A stretch of DNA of 64,000 nt from Kribbella soli (GCF_004331345.1 NZ_SJJZ01000002.1:1612001-1676000), one strand, 5' to 3'; positions 41,904 through 50,645 are shown, counted from the stretch's first letter. Numbers and translations are program-made. Notes: a model not told the origin generated them from the sequence alone.

Positions 41904-43532
41904 TTGTTGCGCCAGGCGAAACGCCCACCTGGATCGTTCTCTCGGCGCGGGCCGATACTTCGGCCCACGGTCACCCGCCGCAGCTTTCTGACCGCCACGG
42001 GCGCTGCCGCAGCGCTCGCGATGTCCGGCAACCTCCCCGATCTCGTCGATGCAGCAGGAATATCGCATCGCACCGACAAAAGGCCGCTCTTCACCCTCGG
42101 CGTCGCCTCGGGCGATCCGCTGCCGGACGCCGTGGTGATCTGGACCCGGCTCGCACCCGGTCCGCTCGAACCGTTCGGCGGTATGGACGACCGCACGGTC
42201 GACGTCGAGTGGGAGGTCGCCGAGGACGCGACGTTCCGCAGAGTGGTACGTCGCGGCACGGCGCACGCCCGTGCGGAGTACGCCCACACGGTGCACGTCG
42301 ACGTACGTGGGCTGCGTCCGTGGCGGCACTACTTCTACCGTTTCCGCGCCGCCGGTCAGATCAGCCCGGTCGGTCGTACGCGGACCGCACCCGCGCCGTC
42401 CGACGAGCCGGCCGTGACGATGGCGGTCGCGTCCTGCCAGGCCTTCTACGACGGGTTCTACACCGCCTACCAAGACGTCGTACGCCGGGAGCACGATGTC
42501 GTGCTGTTCCTCGGTGACTACATCTACGAGGTCGGTGTCGGCCCGACGGCCGGCGTCCGGAACCAGGCTGTGCCGGTCGACTTCGCCGGCGAGATCTTCA
42601 CGCTCGACGAGTACCGGGCCCGGTACGCGCTGCACAAGACCGACCCGGACCTGCAGGCCGCGCACGCGGCGGCGCCGTGGATCGTCACGCTCGACGACCA
42701 CGAGGTCGAGGGCAACTGGGCCGGGTACGTGTCCGAGGACGGCATTCCGCACGACGACTTCCTGGTACGCCGGGCCAACGGGTTCCGCGCGTACTGGGAA
42801 CACATGCCGCTGCGTCTCGACCAGTCCCCCGACGGCCCGTCGATCCGCTTGCATCGCCATCTCCGGTACGGCCGAACCGCCGACCTGAGCGTCCTGGACA
42901 CGCGGCAGTTCCGCGACGACCAGACGAGTACCGGCGGTTGGCTGCCGCCGGACGAAGTGTCGATCGACCCGGCGCGCACGATCACCGGCGACGCCCAGGA
43001 ACGCTGGCTCCTGGACACGCTCGGACGCTCGACGAGCCGTTGGAACGTCGTCGCTCAACAGGTCGCGATGGCCCAGCTCGACCGCAAGACCGGTCCTGAG
43101 CTCGAGCTGCCGATGGACACCTGGAACGGGTACGCCGCATCCCGCGACCGCGTCCTCTCCAGCGTTCGCGACCAGGACGTGCGCAACTTCGTCGTACTGA
43201 CCGGAGACCTGCACCGAAGTGTCGCCTCCGACCTGCGAGTGAACTTCGCGGACCCGTCCACTCCGGCGATCGGGACCGAGTTCGTGACCACGTCGATCTC
43301 GTCCGGCAAGGACGGAGTCGACGCCGACGCGACCGGACGCGCGCTGCTCGCCGAGAACCCGCACGTCAAGTACCAGAACGTCCAGCGCGGCTACCTCAGC
43401 TGCCGCCTCGACCGCACTCAGTGGACGTCCGAGTTCCGCATCGTCGACCGCGTCGTCACACCCGGCGGTACGGCGTCGACCCGCGCCACCCTGGTCGTCG
43501 AGGACGGCCGCCCCGGAACCCACCTCGCCTGA
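41904..43532 (+). CDS. phoD: PhoD-family alkaline phosphatase/phosphodiesterase, Tat-exported
   Basis: 542 residues. The signal TVTRRSFLTATGAAAALAMS has the twin-arginine motif. The N-terminal beta domain (FTLGVASGDPLPDAVVIWTR) precedes the metallophosphatase core: VASCQAF, FLGDYIYEVG, LDDHEVEGNWAG and LTGDLHRS, which bind the Fe3+/Ca2+ centre of PhoD enzymes. It releases phosphate from phosphodiesters, including nucleotides and teichoic acids, outside the cell. The start is awkward: only TTG codons at 41904 and 41907 precede the Tat motif, no ribosome site is seen, and the divergent gene begins 17 bp away. In this context it could strip phosphate from ADP-ribose-like substrates before uptake (inference). 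Confidence 0.85.
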   Translation: MLRQAKRPPGSFSRRGPILRPTVTRRSFLTATGAAAALAMSGNLPDLVDAAGISHRTDKRPLFTLGVASGDPLPDAVVIWTRLAPGPLEPFGGMDDRTVDVEWEVAEDATFRRVVRRGTAHARAEYAHTVHVDVRGLRPWRHYFYRFRAAGQISPVGRTRTAPAPSDEPAVTMAVASCQAFYDGFYTAYQDVVRREHDVVLFLGDYIYEVGVGPTAGVRNQAVPVDFAGEIFTLDEYRARYALHKTDPDLQAAHAAAPWIVTLDDHEVEGNWAGYVSEDGIPHDDFLVRRANGFRAYWEHMPLRLDQSPDGPSIRLHRHLRYGRTADLSVLDTRQFRDDQTSTGGWLPPDEVSIDPARTITGDAQERWLLDTLGRSTSRWNVVAQQVAMAQLDRKTGPELELPMDTWNGYAASRDRVLSSVRDQDVRNFVVLTGDLHRSVASDLRVNFADPSTPAIGTEFVTTSISSGKDGVDADATGRALLAENPHVKYQNVQRGYLSCRLDRTQWTSEFRIVDRVVTPGGTASTRATLVVEDGRPGTHLA

Positions 43533-43544
43533 ACGGACCCGACC

Positions 43545-44369
43545 ATGCTCCGACGCTTCACCCTCGTCGCCGTCCCACTGACACTTCTCGTTCCCGCCGT
43601 TGCCGTTGCTACTGGCAACAACCACCTCGAGATCAGTGCCACGCCCCAACCGGTCGAGGTCGTCCCACTGCCGTGCTTCCCGGCCGGCAGACTCACCCTC
43701 GGCATGACCAACACCGGCCGCAAACCCACGATCGCGGACATGCGCGTGTCCGGGGACGCCGCACTCACGCTGTCCCGGCACCAGTTCTCCAGCTACCTGC
43801 CGGTCGACCAACTGGTGAAGGCCCCGCTCGAGATCACCGTCCCGCGCGGCACCGCGCCCGCGACCCACACCGTCGACCTGACCGTCGGCAAGGAGAGCCT
43901 GCACGTTCCGGTAGTGATCAAGCCCGTCCCGGCCCGCGACGACGTCCTGCTCGGCGAGCAGGCCGTGGCGTCGTCCACCAACGGCAACATGCGGCTGTGC
44001 GGCGGCGTCGACGGCAACGCCGACTCCGCGCAGTGGGGCGCCAGCGGCTGGCACGACAACACCAAGGGCGTCTTCCCCGACACGTACGGCGTCGACTTCG
44101 TCCAACCCACGACGATCGGCCGGGTCGTACTGCAGACCCTCGACTCGACCACCTATCCCGCGGCGGTGATGGGCATCCGCGACTTCGACCTCCAGGTCCG
44201 CACCGGCACCGGCCCGTGGACAACTATCCAAGAGGTCCGCGCCAACACCACAGGACGCGTCACGATCACCTTCGAGCCCCGAGCTGTCGAGGCCGTCCAG
44301 CTCGTCATCCACGACTCCAACGACCACGGCTACTCCCGCATCGTCGAACTCGAGGCTTACAGCAACTGA
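43545..44369 (+). CDS. Secreted protein with C-terminal discoidin-like (F5/8 type C) domain
   Basis: 274 residues. Signal peptide RFTLVAVPLTLLVPAVAVA to about residue 23. The first half is a beta-sandwich-like region (ISATPQPVEVVPLPCFPAGR, ADMRVSGDAALTLSRHQF). The second half, 145-274, matches a discoidin fold: STNGNMRLCGGVDGNADSAQ, WHDNTKGVFPDTYGVDFVQP, then LQVRTGTGPWTTIQEVRAN and VQLVIHDSNDHGYSRIVELE. F5/8 domains bind glycans on cell walls or extracellular polymers. It begins 12 bp after the phosphatase, so the two secreted proteins are probably made together, the discoidin protein binding the polymer and PhoD acting on it. No catalytic motif is seen. Confidence 0.82.
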   Translation: MLRRFTLVAVPLTLLVPAVAVATGNNHLEISATPQPVEVVPLPCFPAGRLTLGMTNTGRKPTIADMRVSGDAALTLSRHQFSSYLPVDQLVKAPLEITVPRGTAPATHTVDLTVGKESLHVPVVIKPVPARDDVLLGEQAVASSTNGNMRLCGGVDGNADSAQWGASGWHDNTKGVFPDTYGVDFVQPTTIGRVVLQTLDSTTYPAAVMGIRDFDLQVRTGTGPWTTIQEVRANTTGRVTITFEPRAVEAVQLVIHDSNDHGYSRIVELEAYSN

Positions 44370-44372
44370 CAT

Positions 44373-45521
44373 TCAGACCAGAGCGTCCAAAGCGGCCGAA
44401 CGCCGGGCCCACCGCTCGGCATCGGCCGCCCGGATGTCCTTCACGACCGAGGCCATCACCAGACCGGGCTGCACCAGGTCGGTCTTGCTCGCCTCCGCGA
44501 TCTCGCCCGCCCAGTCCGCCGGTACGCCGTCCTGTCCGCTCAACGCGCCGGTGATCGCGCCGGCCATCGACGCGATCGAGTCCGCGTCGCGGCCGTAGTT
44601 CGTGCCGCCCAGCACGGCCCGCCGTACATCTCCCTCGGAGACCAGCACGAAGCCGAGCGCGACCGGGAGTTCCTCGATCGCCTTGGTACGGCTCGGGCGG
44701 CGGGCGTCCATCGACAGCTCGCGGTAGTTCGGGCCGACCGTGTCGTACGGCTCGATCGCCTTGCGCAGCACGGGAATCGCCTGTTCCCAATCAGTCAGTC
44801 CGTCGGCTGCTCCTGCCACTGCCTCGACGGCCCTCCGAGTGCCGTCCTTGGCCAGCAGCAGTGCCGCTTCGACCGCTGACGAAGCCGTTGCCCCAGGCAC
44901 CATCGCGGCGGCGACGGCGGCCGCGAACACCGCGGCCGCCTCCCGCCCGTAACTCGACTGGTGCGCACCGGCGACGTCGAGCGCCTCGGCGTACGCACCC
45001 TCGGGGTCGCCCGCGTTGGCGATCCCGACCGGCGCCATGTACATCGCCGCACCGCAGTTGACGATGTTGCCGACGCCGGCCTCGCGCGGATCGACGTGCC
45101 CGTAGTGCAGACGGGCGACCAGCCACTTCTCGGCCAGGAACACCCGCTGCAGCAGCAGCGCGTCCGCCTCGAGCTCGGGGATCCAGCGGGTCCCGTCGAT
45201 CATCTTCGGCACCAGCGACTCGGCGACCGCGTAGGCGTCCAGGTGCGACCGGCGTTCGTCGTACACCTCGACCAGCGCGTGCGTCATCAAGGTGTCGTCG
45301 GTGATGTGCCCGTCGCCCTTGTGGTACGGCGCGATCGGGCGAGCCGTCCGCCAGTCGTCGTACCACGGACCGACGATGCCGGTCACCCAGCCGCCGTGCC
45401 GCTCCCGGATCGCCTCCGGGGTCCAGCCCTCGACGGCTCCACCGATCGCGTCACCGACCGCGGAGCCGACGAGCGCGCCGACCGCCTTCGCTTCCAAAGT
45501 GGTGCTGGTCTTGTCCTGCAT
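44373..45521 (-). CDS. ADP-ribosylglycohydrolase family protein, second copy
   Basis: 382 residues in the DraG/ARH fold without extra N-terminal domain: AVGALVGSAVGDAIGGAVEG at the start, GHITDDTLMTHALVEVY (first metal cluster), NCGAAMYMAPVGIANAGDP, and VLGGTNYGRDADSIASMAGA (second cluster, GRDxD). The metal-binding residues differ in context from the first copy (GWDTD versus GRDAD), so the two are not a recent duplication. ATG 45521 overlaps the stop of the sugar-binding protein (ATGA), making it the last gene of the LacI-ABC operon. Direct coupling to an importer argues for an imported riboside as substrate rather than a modified protein. Confidence 0.9.
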   Translation of the reverse strand: MQDKTSTTLEAKAVGALVGSAVGDAIGGAVEGWTPEAIRERHGGWVTGIVGPWYDDWRTARPIAPYHKGDGHITDDTLMTHALVEVYDERRSHLDAYAVAESLVPKMIDGTRWIPELEADALLLQRVFLAEKWLVARLHYGHVDPREAGVGNIVNCGAAMYMAPVGIANAGDPEGAYAEALDVAGAHQSSYGREAAAVFAAAVAAAMVPGATASSAVEAALLLAKDGTRRAVEAVAGAADGLTDWEQAIPVLRKAIEPYDTVGPNYRELSMDARRPSRTKAIEELPVALGFVLVSEGDVRRAVLGGTNYGRDADSIASMAGAITGALSGQDGVPADWAGEIAEASKTDLVQPGLVMASVVKDIRAADAERWARRSAALDALV

Positions 45522-46798
45522 CAGTTGTTGACCTGACCCCATCCGTCGCTCAGTTTCTTGCCCAGCGCCGCGGCGTCGGTCTTGTTCGCCAGGTACTGCT
45601 GGAACGCCGGCGTCGCGATCTGGTCCTTCCACTGCGGGTAGTTCTCCACGCTCTGGAACGGCGCCTTGGTGAGCTCGGCGCCGCTGGCCAGGATCTGCTG
45701 CCAGCCGTTCTTGCCGCCGGTCGCCTTCAGGACCGCGTCCCGGGCCGCCTGGGTGGTCGGGATCAGCCAGTCGCCCTGACCGACCGCGGCCAGGTTCTCG
45801 GCCTTCATGTAGTAGTCGATGAACTTGGCCGACTGCTCGATGTGCTTGCCCTCGGCCGGCACGGACAGCGTCTGCGGGTTCGCGGCCTGCTTGGTGCTGG
45901 TGCCCTTCAGCGGCGGCAGCACCTCCCACTGGAACGTCTTCGGCGCCTCCTGGAGGATCTGCTGCGCGACGTAGTTGCCGGCCACAACCATCCCGTACTT
46001 GCCGGCGTAGAACCCGGGCAGTACGTCGGTGCCGCTCAGGGTCAGCGAGGTCGGATCGATCGACTTGTCGTCGTAGGCCATCGCGTGGATCCGCTTCGGC
46101 ACCTCGAGCTCGGCGTCGCCGATGGTCGCCTTGGCGTCCTTGCCCGAGCCGTCGAAGAACTTCGCGTCGAAGTTCGCACCGAGGTTCAGCATCGTCGCGG
46201 TCGGGCTCTTCAGGCCCCAGCCGAGACCGTACTTGCCACCCGCGGTGAGCTTCTTCGCGTCGGCGGCCAGGTCGTCCCAGCTCAGCGAGTCACCGGTCGC
46301 CGTGATCCCGGCCGACTTGAGCGCGGCCGAGTTCGCGAACACGACGTACGACTGCAGCAGGGTCGGGGCGGCGTACACCTTGCCGTCTTTGGAGACCGTG
46401 TCCCAGACGCCCTGCGAGACGGCGTCCTTGGTCTCCTGACTCAGGTACGGCGAGAGGTCCGCGAGGTAACCCTGGTTGATGAAACCGGTGATATCGGCGG
46501 ACTCGTCGTGGATGATGTCCGGCGCGGTCCCGCCCTGGAACTGGGTGACCAACTGGTCGTGCACCGAGTCCCAGCTGCCCTGGACGTACTCGACCTGGAT
46601 GTTCGGGTTGGCGGCGTTCCAGTCCGCGACGATCTTCTTGGTCGCGGCGACGGTCGTCTTCTGGAAAGCGAGGCTCTGGAACTTGAGCGTCACCTTCTCG
46701 TTCGACGAGCCCGAACCGCCGTCGTCGCTGTTGCCACCGCACGCGGCGAGCGTCACCAGCGCTCCCGCCGCGAGCAACGCGGTCAATACCTTCTTCAT
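45521..46798 (-). CDS. ABC transporter sugar-binding lipoprotein
   Basis: 425 residues. Lipoprotein signal MKKVLTALLAAGALVTLAAC with lipobox LAAC, then a Gly/Ser linker. The family-1 extracellular solute-binding fold follows: VTLKFQSLAFQKTTVAATKK, PNIQVEYVQGSWDSVHDQLV, TAPDIIHDESADITGFINQG and later WLIPTTQAARDAVLK. Aromatic residues for sugar stacking are spread through the cleft. It is the membrane-tethered receptor for the two permeases upstream. ATG 46798 has GGAGAGG three bases upstream; the longer frame to 47179 is antisense. The ATPase is not encoded here, so a shared MsiK-type ATPase elsewhere probably powers it. Confidence 0.92.
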   Translation of the reverse strand: MKKVLTALLAAGALVTLAACGGNSDDGGSGSSNEKVTLKFQSLAFQKTTVAATKKIVADWNAANPNIQVEYVQGSWDSVHDQLVTQFQGGTAPDIIHDESADITGFINQGYLADLSPYLSQETKDAVSQGVWDTVSKDGKVYAAPTLLQSYVVFANSAALKSAGITATGDSLSWDDLAADAKKLTAGGKYGLGWGLKSPTATMLNLGANFDAKFFDGSGKDAKATIGDAELEVPKRIHAMAYDDKSIDPTSLTLSGTDVLPGFYAGKYGMVVAGNYVAQQILQEAPKTFQWEVLPPLKGTSTKQAANPQTLSVPAEGKHIEQSAKFIDYYMKAENLAAVGQGDWLIPTTQAARDAVLKATGGKNGWQQILASGAELTKAPFQSVENYPQWKDQIATPAFQQYLANKTDAAALGKKLSDGWGQVNN

Positions 46799-46806
46799 TA
46801 CCTCTC

Positions 46807-47640
46807 CTAACCTTTGACTGCGCCGCTCAGCAGGCCGGAGGTCAACCGGCGCTGCAGGAAGGCGAAGAACACGAGACTGGGGACGGTGGCCAGCACGGAG
46901 GCGGCAGCGAGCGGGCCGAACTGAACCTGGCCCTCGGCCCCGACGAAGCGGGCGAGCACCAGCGGCAGCGTTTTGAGTTGTGGGTCCTGCAGCAGAACCA
47001 GGGCGAAGAAGAACTCGTTCCACGCCGAGATGAAGGTGAACATCGCGGTCGCGATCAGCCCCGGCCGAAGCAGCGGCATCACGATCGAGACGATCGTCCG
47101 GATCCGGCCGGCGCCGTCGACGGAGGCTGCTTCCTCCAGTTCGCGCGGCACCGCGGCGACGTACCCCTGCAGCATCCACAGAGCGAACGGGAGCGACCAG
47201 ACCATGTAGACGATCACGACGCCGGGGATCGTGTTCGTCAGGTGCAGCGGACGCAGGATCATGAACAGCGGGATCACGATCAGGATCACCGGGAACACCT
47301 GGCTGACCAGGATCCAGCCGTTCGTCAGCGGCCGCAGGCGGCTGCGGAAACGGGCCAGCGCGTACGACACCGGCAGCGCGACGATCAGCACCAGGATCGT
47401 GCTGTAGATCGAGATCTGCAGGCTGTTGCTGAGGCCGCGGACCAGGCCCTGTTCGTTGAGCGCGTCGGTGTAGTTGGACAGGTCGAAGTGCTTCGGCAGC
47501 AGGCTCGGCGTGATGCTGGCGAACTCCTGCGGCGACTTCAGCGAACTGGAGATCAGCCAGAGCAGCGGGAAGCCGAGGAAGACCAGGTAGCAGATCACCG
47601 CGATGTACTGCAGGGCGCGGACCCCGGAACGAGTTCTCAT
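46807..47640 (-). CDS. Carbohydrate ABC permease, MalG type
   Basis: 277 residues, six helices. The EAA coupling loop is EEAASVDGAGRIRTIVSIVMPLLRPG (read as two parts), characteristic of CUT1 sugar permeases. The N-terminal helix LQYIAVICYLVFLGFPLLWL and C-terminal GLLSGAVKG are usual MalG features. It overlaps the MalF-type gene by four bases and precedes the binding protein by eight. Together they import a sugar or glycoside; the substrate probably includes the ribose unit handled by the ADP-ribosylglycohydrolase at the end of the operon. Confidence 0.92.
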   Translation of the reverse strand: MRTRSGVRALQYIAVICYLVFLGFPLLWLISSSLKSPQEFASITPSLLPKHFDLSNYTDALNEQGLVRGLSNSLQISIYSTILVLIVALPVSYALARFRSRLRPLTNGWILVSQVFPVILIVIPLFMILRPLHLTNTIPGVVIVYMVWSLPFALWMLQGYVAAVPRELEEAASVDGAGRIRTIVSIVMPLLRPGLIATAMFTFISAWNEFFFALVLLQDPQLKTLPLVLARFVGAEGQVQFGPLAAASVLATVPSLVFFAFLQRRLTSGLLSGAVKG

Positions 47641-48557
47641 GCTTCGCTCCTCAGCCGGTTCCGCAGATAGAAGAACAGGAACCCGATGATGATGACCACC
47701 ATCACGTCACCCATCGCCGCGGCCATCCCGAAGTTGCCGTAGCGGAACGCCTCGTTGTAGGCGAACAGCATCGGCAGCATCGTCTTGCCGCCCGGGCCGC
47801 CGGCGGTCAGGACGTAGACCAGGCCGAACGAGTTGAAGTTCCAGATCATGTCCAGGCTGGTGATCGCGACGATCACGGTCCGCAGCTGCGGGAGCGTGAT
47901 GTTCCAGAACTGGCTCCAGGTGCTCGCGCCGTCGACCGCGGCCGCCTCGTAGAGGGTGCGGTCGATGCCCTGCAGGCCGGCCAGCAGGGTGATGGTCGTC
48001 ATCGGCATGCCGACCCAGATCCCCACCACGATCACGGCCGGCAGCGCCGTACTGAAGTCGCCGAGGAAGTTGATCGGATGGTCGGTGAGGTTCAGCTTCT
48101 GCAGGACCTCGTTCACCGGGCCGTTGGTCGGGTGCAGCAGCAGGCGCCACATGATCGCGACGACGACCGGGGGCATCGCCCACGGGATCAGCGCGAGGGT
48201 GCGCGCGACGCCGCGGAACCTGAGGTTCGCGTTCAGCAGCAGCGCGAGACCGAGGGCGGCGACGAACTGCAGGATCGTCACCGACAGGGTCCAGATCACG
48301 CCGATCCGGAACGAGTCCCAGAACAGGTGGTTCTGCACGAGTTTGCCGAAGTTGTCGAAGCCGACGAAGTTGGTCTCGACGTGCAGCCCGGCGCGGGCAT
48401 CGGTGAAGCCGAGCGCGATCCCGCGGATCAGCGGGTAGACGCTCAGGATCAGCACCGGCAGCAGCGCGGGCAGGAAGAGCAGGATCGCCTCGCGATTGGC
48501 CTTCGGCTTCCCGCCCTTGTTCTTCACCGGCGCCGGCGCCGTCAAGGTTGCCGTCAC
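47637..48557 (-). CDS. Carbohydrate ABC permease, MalF type
   Basis: 306 residues, six helices after a 20-residue basic N-terminus (APVKNKGGKPKANREAILLF). The EAA loop YEAAAVDGASTWSQFWNITL, PQLRTV is typical of CUT1 permeases of MalF type, and the long first periplasmic loop (FTDARAGLHVETNFVGFDNF) is present. It overlaps LacI and MalG genes by four bases each, giving fully coupled translation. Function: the second half of the membrane channel for a sugar importer. Confidence 0.92.
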   Translation of the reverse strand: MTATLTAPAPVKNKGGKPKANREAILLFLPALLPVLILSVYPLIRGIALGFTDARAGLHVETNFVGFDNFGKLVQNHLFWDSFRIGVIWTLSVTILQFVAALGLALLLNANLRFRGVARTLALIPWAMPPVVVAIMWRLLLHPTNGPVNEVLQKLNLTDHPINFLGDFSTALPAVIVVGIWVGMPMTTITLLAGLQGIDRTLYEAAAVDGASTWSQFWNITLPQLRTVIVAITSLDMIWNFNSFGLVYVLTAGGPGGKTMLPMLFAYNEAFRYGNFGMAAAMGDVMVVIIIGFLFFYLRNRLRSEA

Positions 48558-49546
48558 GGGGTGGACCTCCTGATGCTGAGCGACGGCTGTACGACGATCC
48601 GTCGCGGGGCCCGTTCGTTGTCCTCGATCCTTGCCAACAGCAACTCGGCGGCCCGGCGTCCCCGCTCGGCGGACCCCAGGTTCACGCTCGTCAACGGCGG
48701 AAAGCTCTGCTCGGCCAGTTCGCTGTCGTCCATCCCGACCACCGCCACATCCCGTGGCACTTCAAGCCCCGCAGCAGCCAACTCGTGCATCAACCCGACC
48801 GCGAGCAGATCGTTCGCGCAGATGAGGGCATCGAACACTCCACCGGCGGCCAGCAGGTCGGGAGCGGCGGCACGTCCTGCGGCGAAGGTGAAGTCTGTTG
48901 CTTCGGCGACAGCGGCGGGCTGGAGCTCGTGGGCTTTCAGGGCTTCGGTGAAGCCCTTGGAGCGGGCGGCTCCTGGGACCGTGTCGGCCGGGCCGTTCAG
49001 GAACGCGATGCGTCGGCGGCCCTTCGCGACAAGGTGGTCGACGGCGAGCAGCATGCCCTTGGGCGAGTTGGCCCGGACGGTGTCGACGCCCGCTTTGGCG
49101 GGGACGTTACCGGCGACCACCACCGGCACCTCGCACTCGCGGATCGACTTGACCAGGTCCTCGTCGACGCGGATCGGGCTGATCAGCAAGCCGTCGGCGT
49201 ACCCGCGCGCCATCCCCCGAACCAGCGCGACCTCGTCCACCACGTCCGGCCCGGTCGTCGTCACCACCAGCCGGTACCCGGCCGCGGAGACGACCTCCTC
49301 GACCGCCCGCATCATCGTCACGTACACCGGGTTGCCGACGTCCGCGACCGCCAGCGTGAGCTGGAACGTCCGCCCGACCTTCAGCGACCGCGCCCGCGAG
49401 TCCGGCACGTAGCCGAGCGCGTCGACCGCCCGCTGGACCCGCTCGATCATCTCTTCGGTGGCCGGCAGCCCGTTCAGCACGCGCGACACCGACGCCACCG
49501 AGACCCCGGCCGCCCGGGCCACCCCAGCGATCGTCGGACGACTCAC
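48554..49546 (-). CDS. LacI-family regulator of the sugar operon
   Basis: 330 residues. Headpiece PTIAGVARAAGVSVASVSRV, then a hinge helix, and a full periplasmic-binding-protein-like effector domain (DGLLISPIRVDEDLVKSIRE, DALICANDLLAVGLMHELAA, VAVVGMDDSELAEQSFPPLT). It is the first gene of its operon, overlapping the MalF-type gene by four bases, and an operator palindrome (49567-49584) sits 20 bp upstream of its start, so it should repress itself and the transporter until the inducer, probably the imported sugar, binds. Confidence 0.92.
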   Translation of the reverse strand: MSRPTIAGVARAAGVSVASVSRVLNGLPATEEMIERVQRAVDALGYVPDSRARSLKVGRTFQLTLAVADVGNPVYVTMMRAVEEVVSAAGYRLVVTTTGPDVVDEVALVRGMARGYADGLLISPIRVDEDLVKSIRECEVPVVVAGNVPAKAGVDTVRANSPKGMLLAVDHLVAKGRRRIAFLNGPADTVPGAARSKGFTEALKAHELQPAAVAEATDFTFAAGRAAAPDLLAAGGVFDALICANDLLAVGLMHELAAAGLEVPRDVAVVGMDDSELAEQSFPPLTSVNLGSAERGRRAAELLLARIEDNERAPRRIVVQPSLSIRRSTP

Positions 49547-49566
49547 GCCGACCTCCTGTAATCGTT

Positions 49567-49584
49567 CTTGTAATCGTTTACAAG
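49567..49584. promoter_or_regulatory. LacI operator
   Basis: CTTGTAATCGTTTACAAG is a perfect 7-bp inverted repeat around TCGT, the usual size of LacI-family operators. A half copy (TGTAATCGTT) lies just before it at 49557-49566. It is placed to block transcription of the LacI-ABC-ADPRH operon. Confidence 0.82.
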
Positions 49585-49673
49585 CCCGACATTAAACCGC
49601 CACACAAACACCGTCAACACCGCGTACCGCCCAACCCCCCGCCGCAACCGCACCGTGACCCGCGCCCAACCCG

Positions 49674-49732
49674 ACTTTGTGCACCCACCGACCGTTTTCG
49701 GAGCCTCGAAATGGTCGGTGGGTGCACAAAGT
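49674..49732 (-). terminator. 20-bp perfect hairpin after the metalloprotease gene
   Basis: ACTTTGTGCACCCACCGACC (49674-49693) is exactly complementary to 49713-49732. The 19-base loop can extend the stem by four more pairs. It lies ten bases past the metalloprotease stop on the reverse strand and should end that transcript before the LacI operon promoter. It has no T-run; a small inverted-repeat element is an alternative. Confidence 0.7.
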
Positions 49733-49742
49733 GCGGCGTTGT

Positions 49743-50645
49743 CTACGCGCGGTAGAGGAGCCAGGCATCGGCCATGCGTTGGGACTGGCCGGGGGTGAAC
49801 TCGGTGTAGCAGGAGTCGTACGAGTAGTCCATGTAGTTGTGGATCGGGTCGAGCCCGGGCGCCGTGCAGGTGTCCTTGCCGGCCGGGCATCCCGACGTCG
49901 CAGTCTTCTCCTTCGGGGTGTCGTCGACGAAGTCACCCTTCGCGTTGCACCCGCCGAAGAACGTGTGCTCGAGGTTCAGCCAGTGACCGACCTCGTGGGT
50001 CGTCGTCTCCCCCTGGTCGTAGCGGTTGGCGTACGTGGTCGACGTACCCAGGAAGGATTCCCAGTCGATGACGGCACCGTCGAGGTATGCCTGACCGGGC
50101 TTGGTCACGATGTCCGGCAGGTACGCCCAGCCGAGGTAGTCGCCGGCCGTGGTCGAGTACAGGTTCAGATCGCCGGCCCCACCGGTGTGCAGCGCCAGCT
50201 TCATGCTGTGCTCGTCCGTGCCGCCCGGGTTCGCGTAGAACCAGGCCGCGTTGTCGGTCCGGGTCACTCCCGCCAACCTGAAGCGGAACCCGGTGTTCGC
50301 GCCACCTTCGCCACCTGCGTAGGTGGTGTTCAGTACGTCGATCTGGGTCTGGATCTGCGCCGTCGTGAGCGCGCCGATCGCACCGTCCGTGACCACGTGG
50401 AAGTAGACCGGAACCGTTGCCCTGAACCCCGGTTTCGCCTTGCCCTTCGCCGCCGCCGGCAGATCCTGCGCGACCTGGCCGAGGGCCGGTTCACGCGGCC
50501 CACCTCGCGCCTGGACGACGCTGTCCTCCGAGACGCACGCCTCACTCTCGGGCGGACCCGAGGCCTGACTCTGCGTTCCCGTCAGTCCGGCACCCAGCAT
50601 CGCCGCCACCGCGGCTGTCCGTACTGCCCTGCTCCATCTCATCAC
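49743..50645 (-). CDS. Secreted zinc metalloprotease, M43 (cytophagalysin/PAPP-A) type
   Basis: 300 residues with a Sec signal (AVRTAAVAAMLGAGLTGTQS). A pro-segment of about 50 residues precedes the catalytic domain: VPVYFHVVTDGAIGALTTAQ, FRFRLAGVTRTDNAAWFY, and the zinc motif HEVGHWLNLEHTF, an HExxHxxxxxH site where the usual Gly is Asn. The Met-turn is NYMDYSYDSC near the C-terminus, and several cysteines around the active site (GGCNAKG, SGCPAGKDTC) form disulfides. It cleaves extracellular proteins. Monocistronic, with a large hairpin terminator downstream. ATG 50645 or the next codon is the start. Confidence 0.92.
   Translation of the reverse strand: MMRWSRAVRTAAVAAMLGAGLTGTQSQASGPPESEACVSEDSVVQARGGPREPALGQVAQDLPAAAKGKAKPGFRATVPVYFHVVTDGAIGALTTAQIQTQIDVLNTTYAGGEGGANTGFRFRLAGVTRTDNAAWFYANPGGTDEHSMKLALHTGGAGDLNLYSTTAGDYLGWAYLPDIVTKPGQAYLDGAVIDWESFLGTSTTYANRYDQGETTTHEVGHWLNLEHTFFGGCNAKGDFVDDTPKEKTATSGCPAGKDTCTAPGLDPIHNYMDYSYDSCYTEFTPGQSQRMADAWLLYRA

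Noticed and set aside
41883..44372. 829-codon reverse-strand frame across the PhoD and discoidin genes
   Set aside because: Typical high-GC shadow, Val/Asp/Arg-rich with no domain; the plus strand has signal peptides and catalytic motifs.
44373..45521. ADP-ribosyltransferase/glycohydrolase toxin-antitoxin pair
   Set aside because: No ADP-ribosyltransferase (DarT-like or other) is adjacent; the gene is the tail of a sugar import operon.
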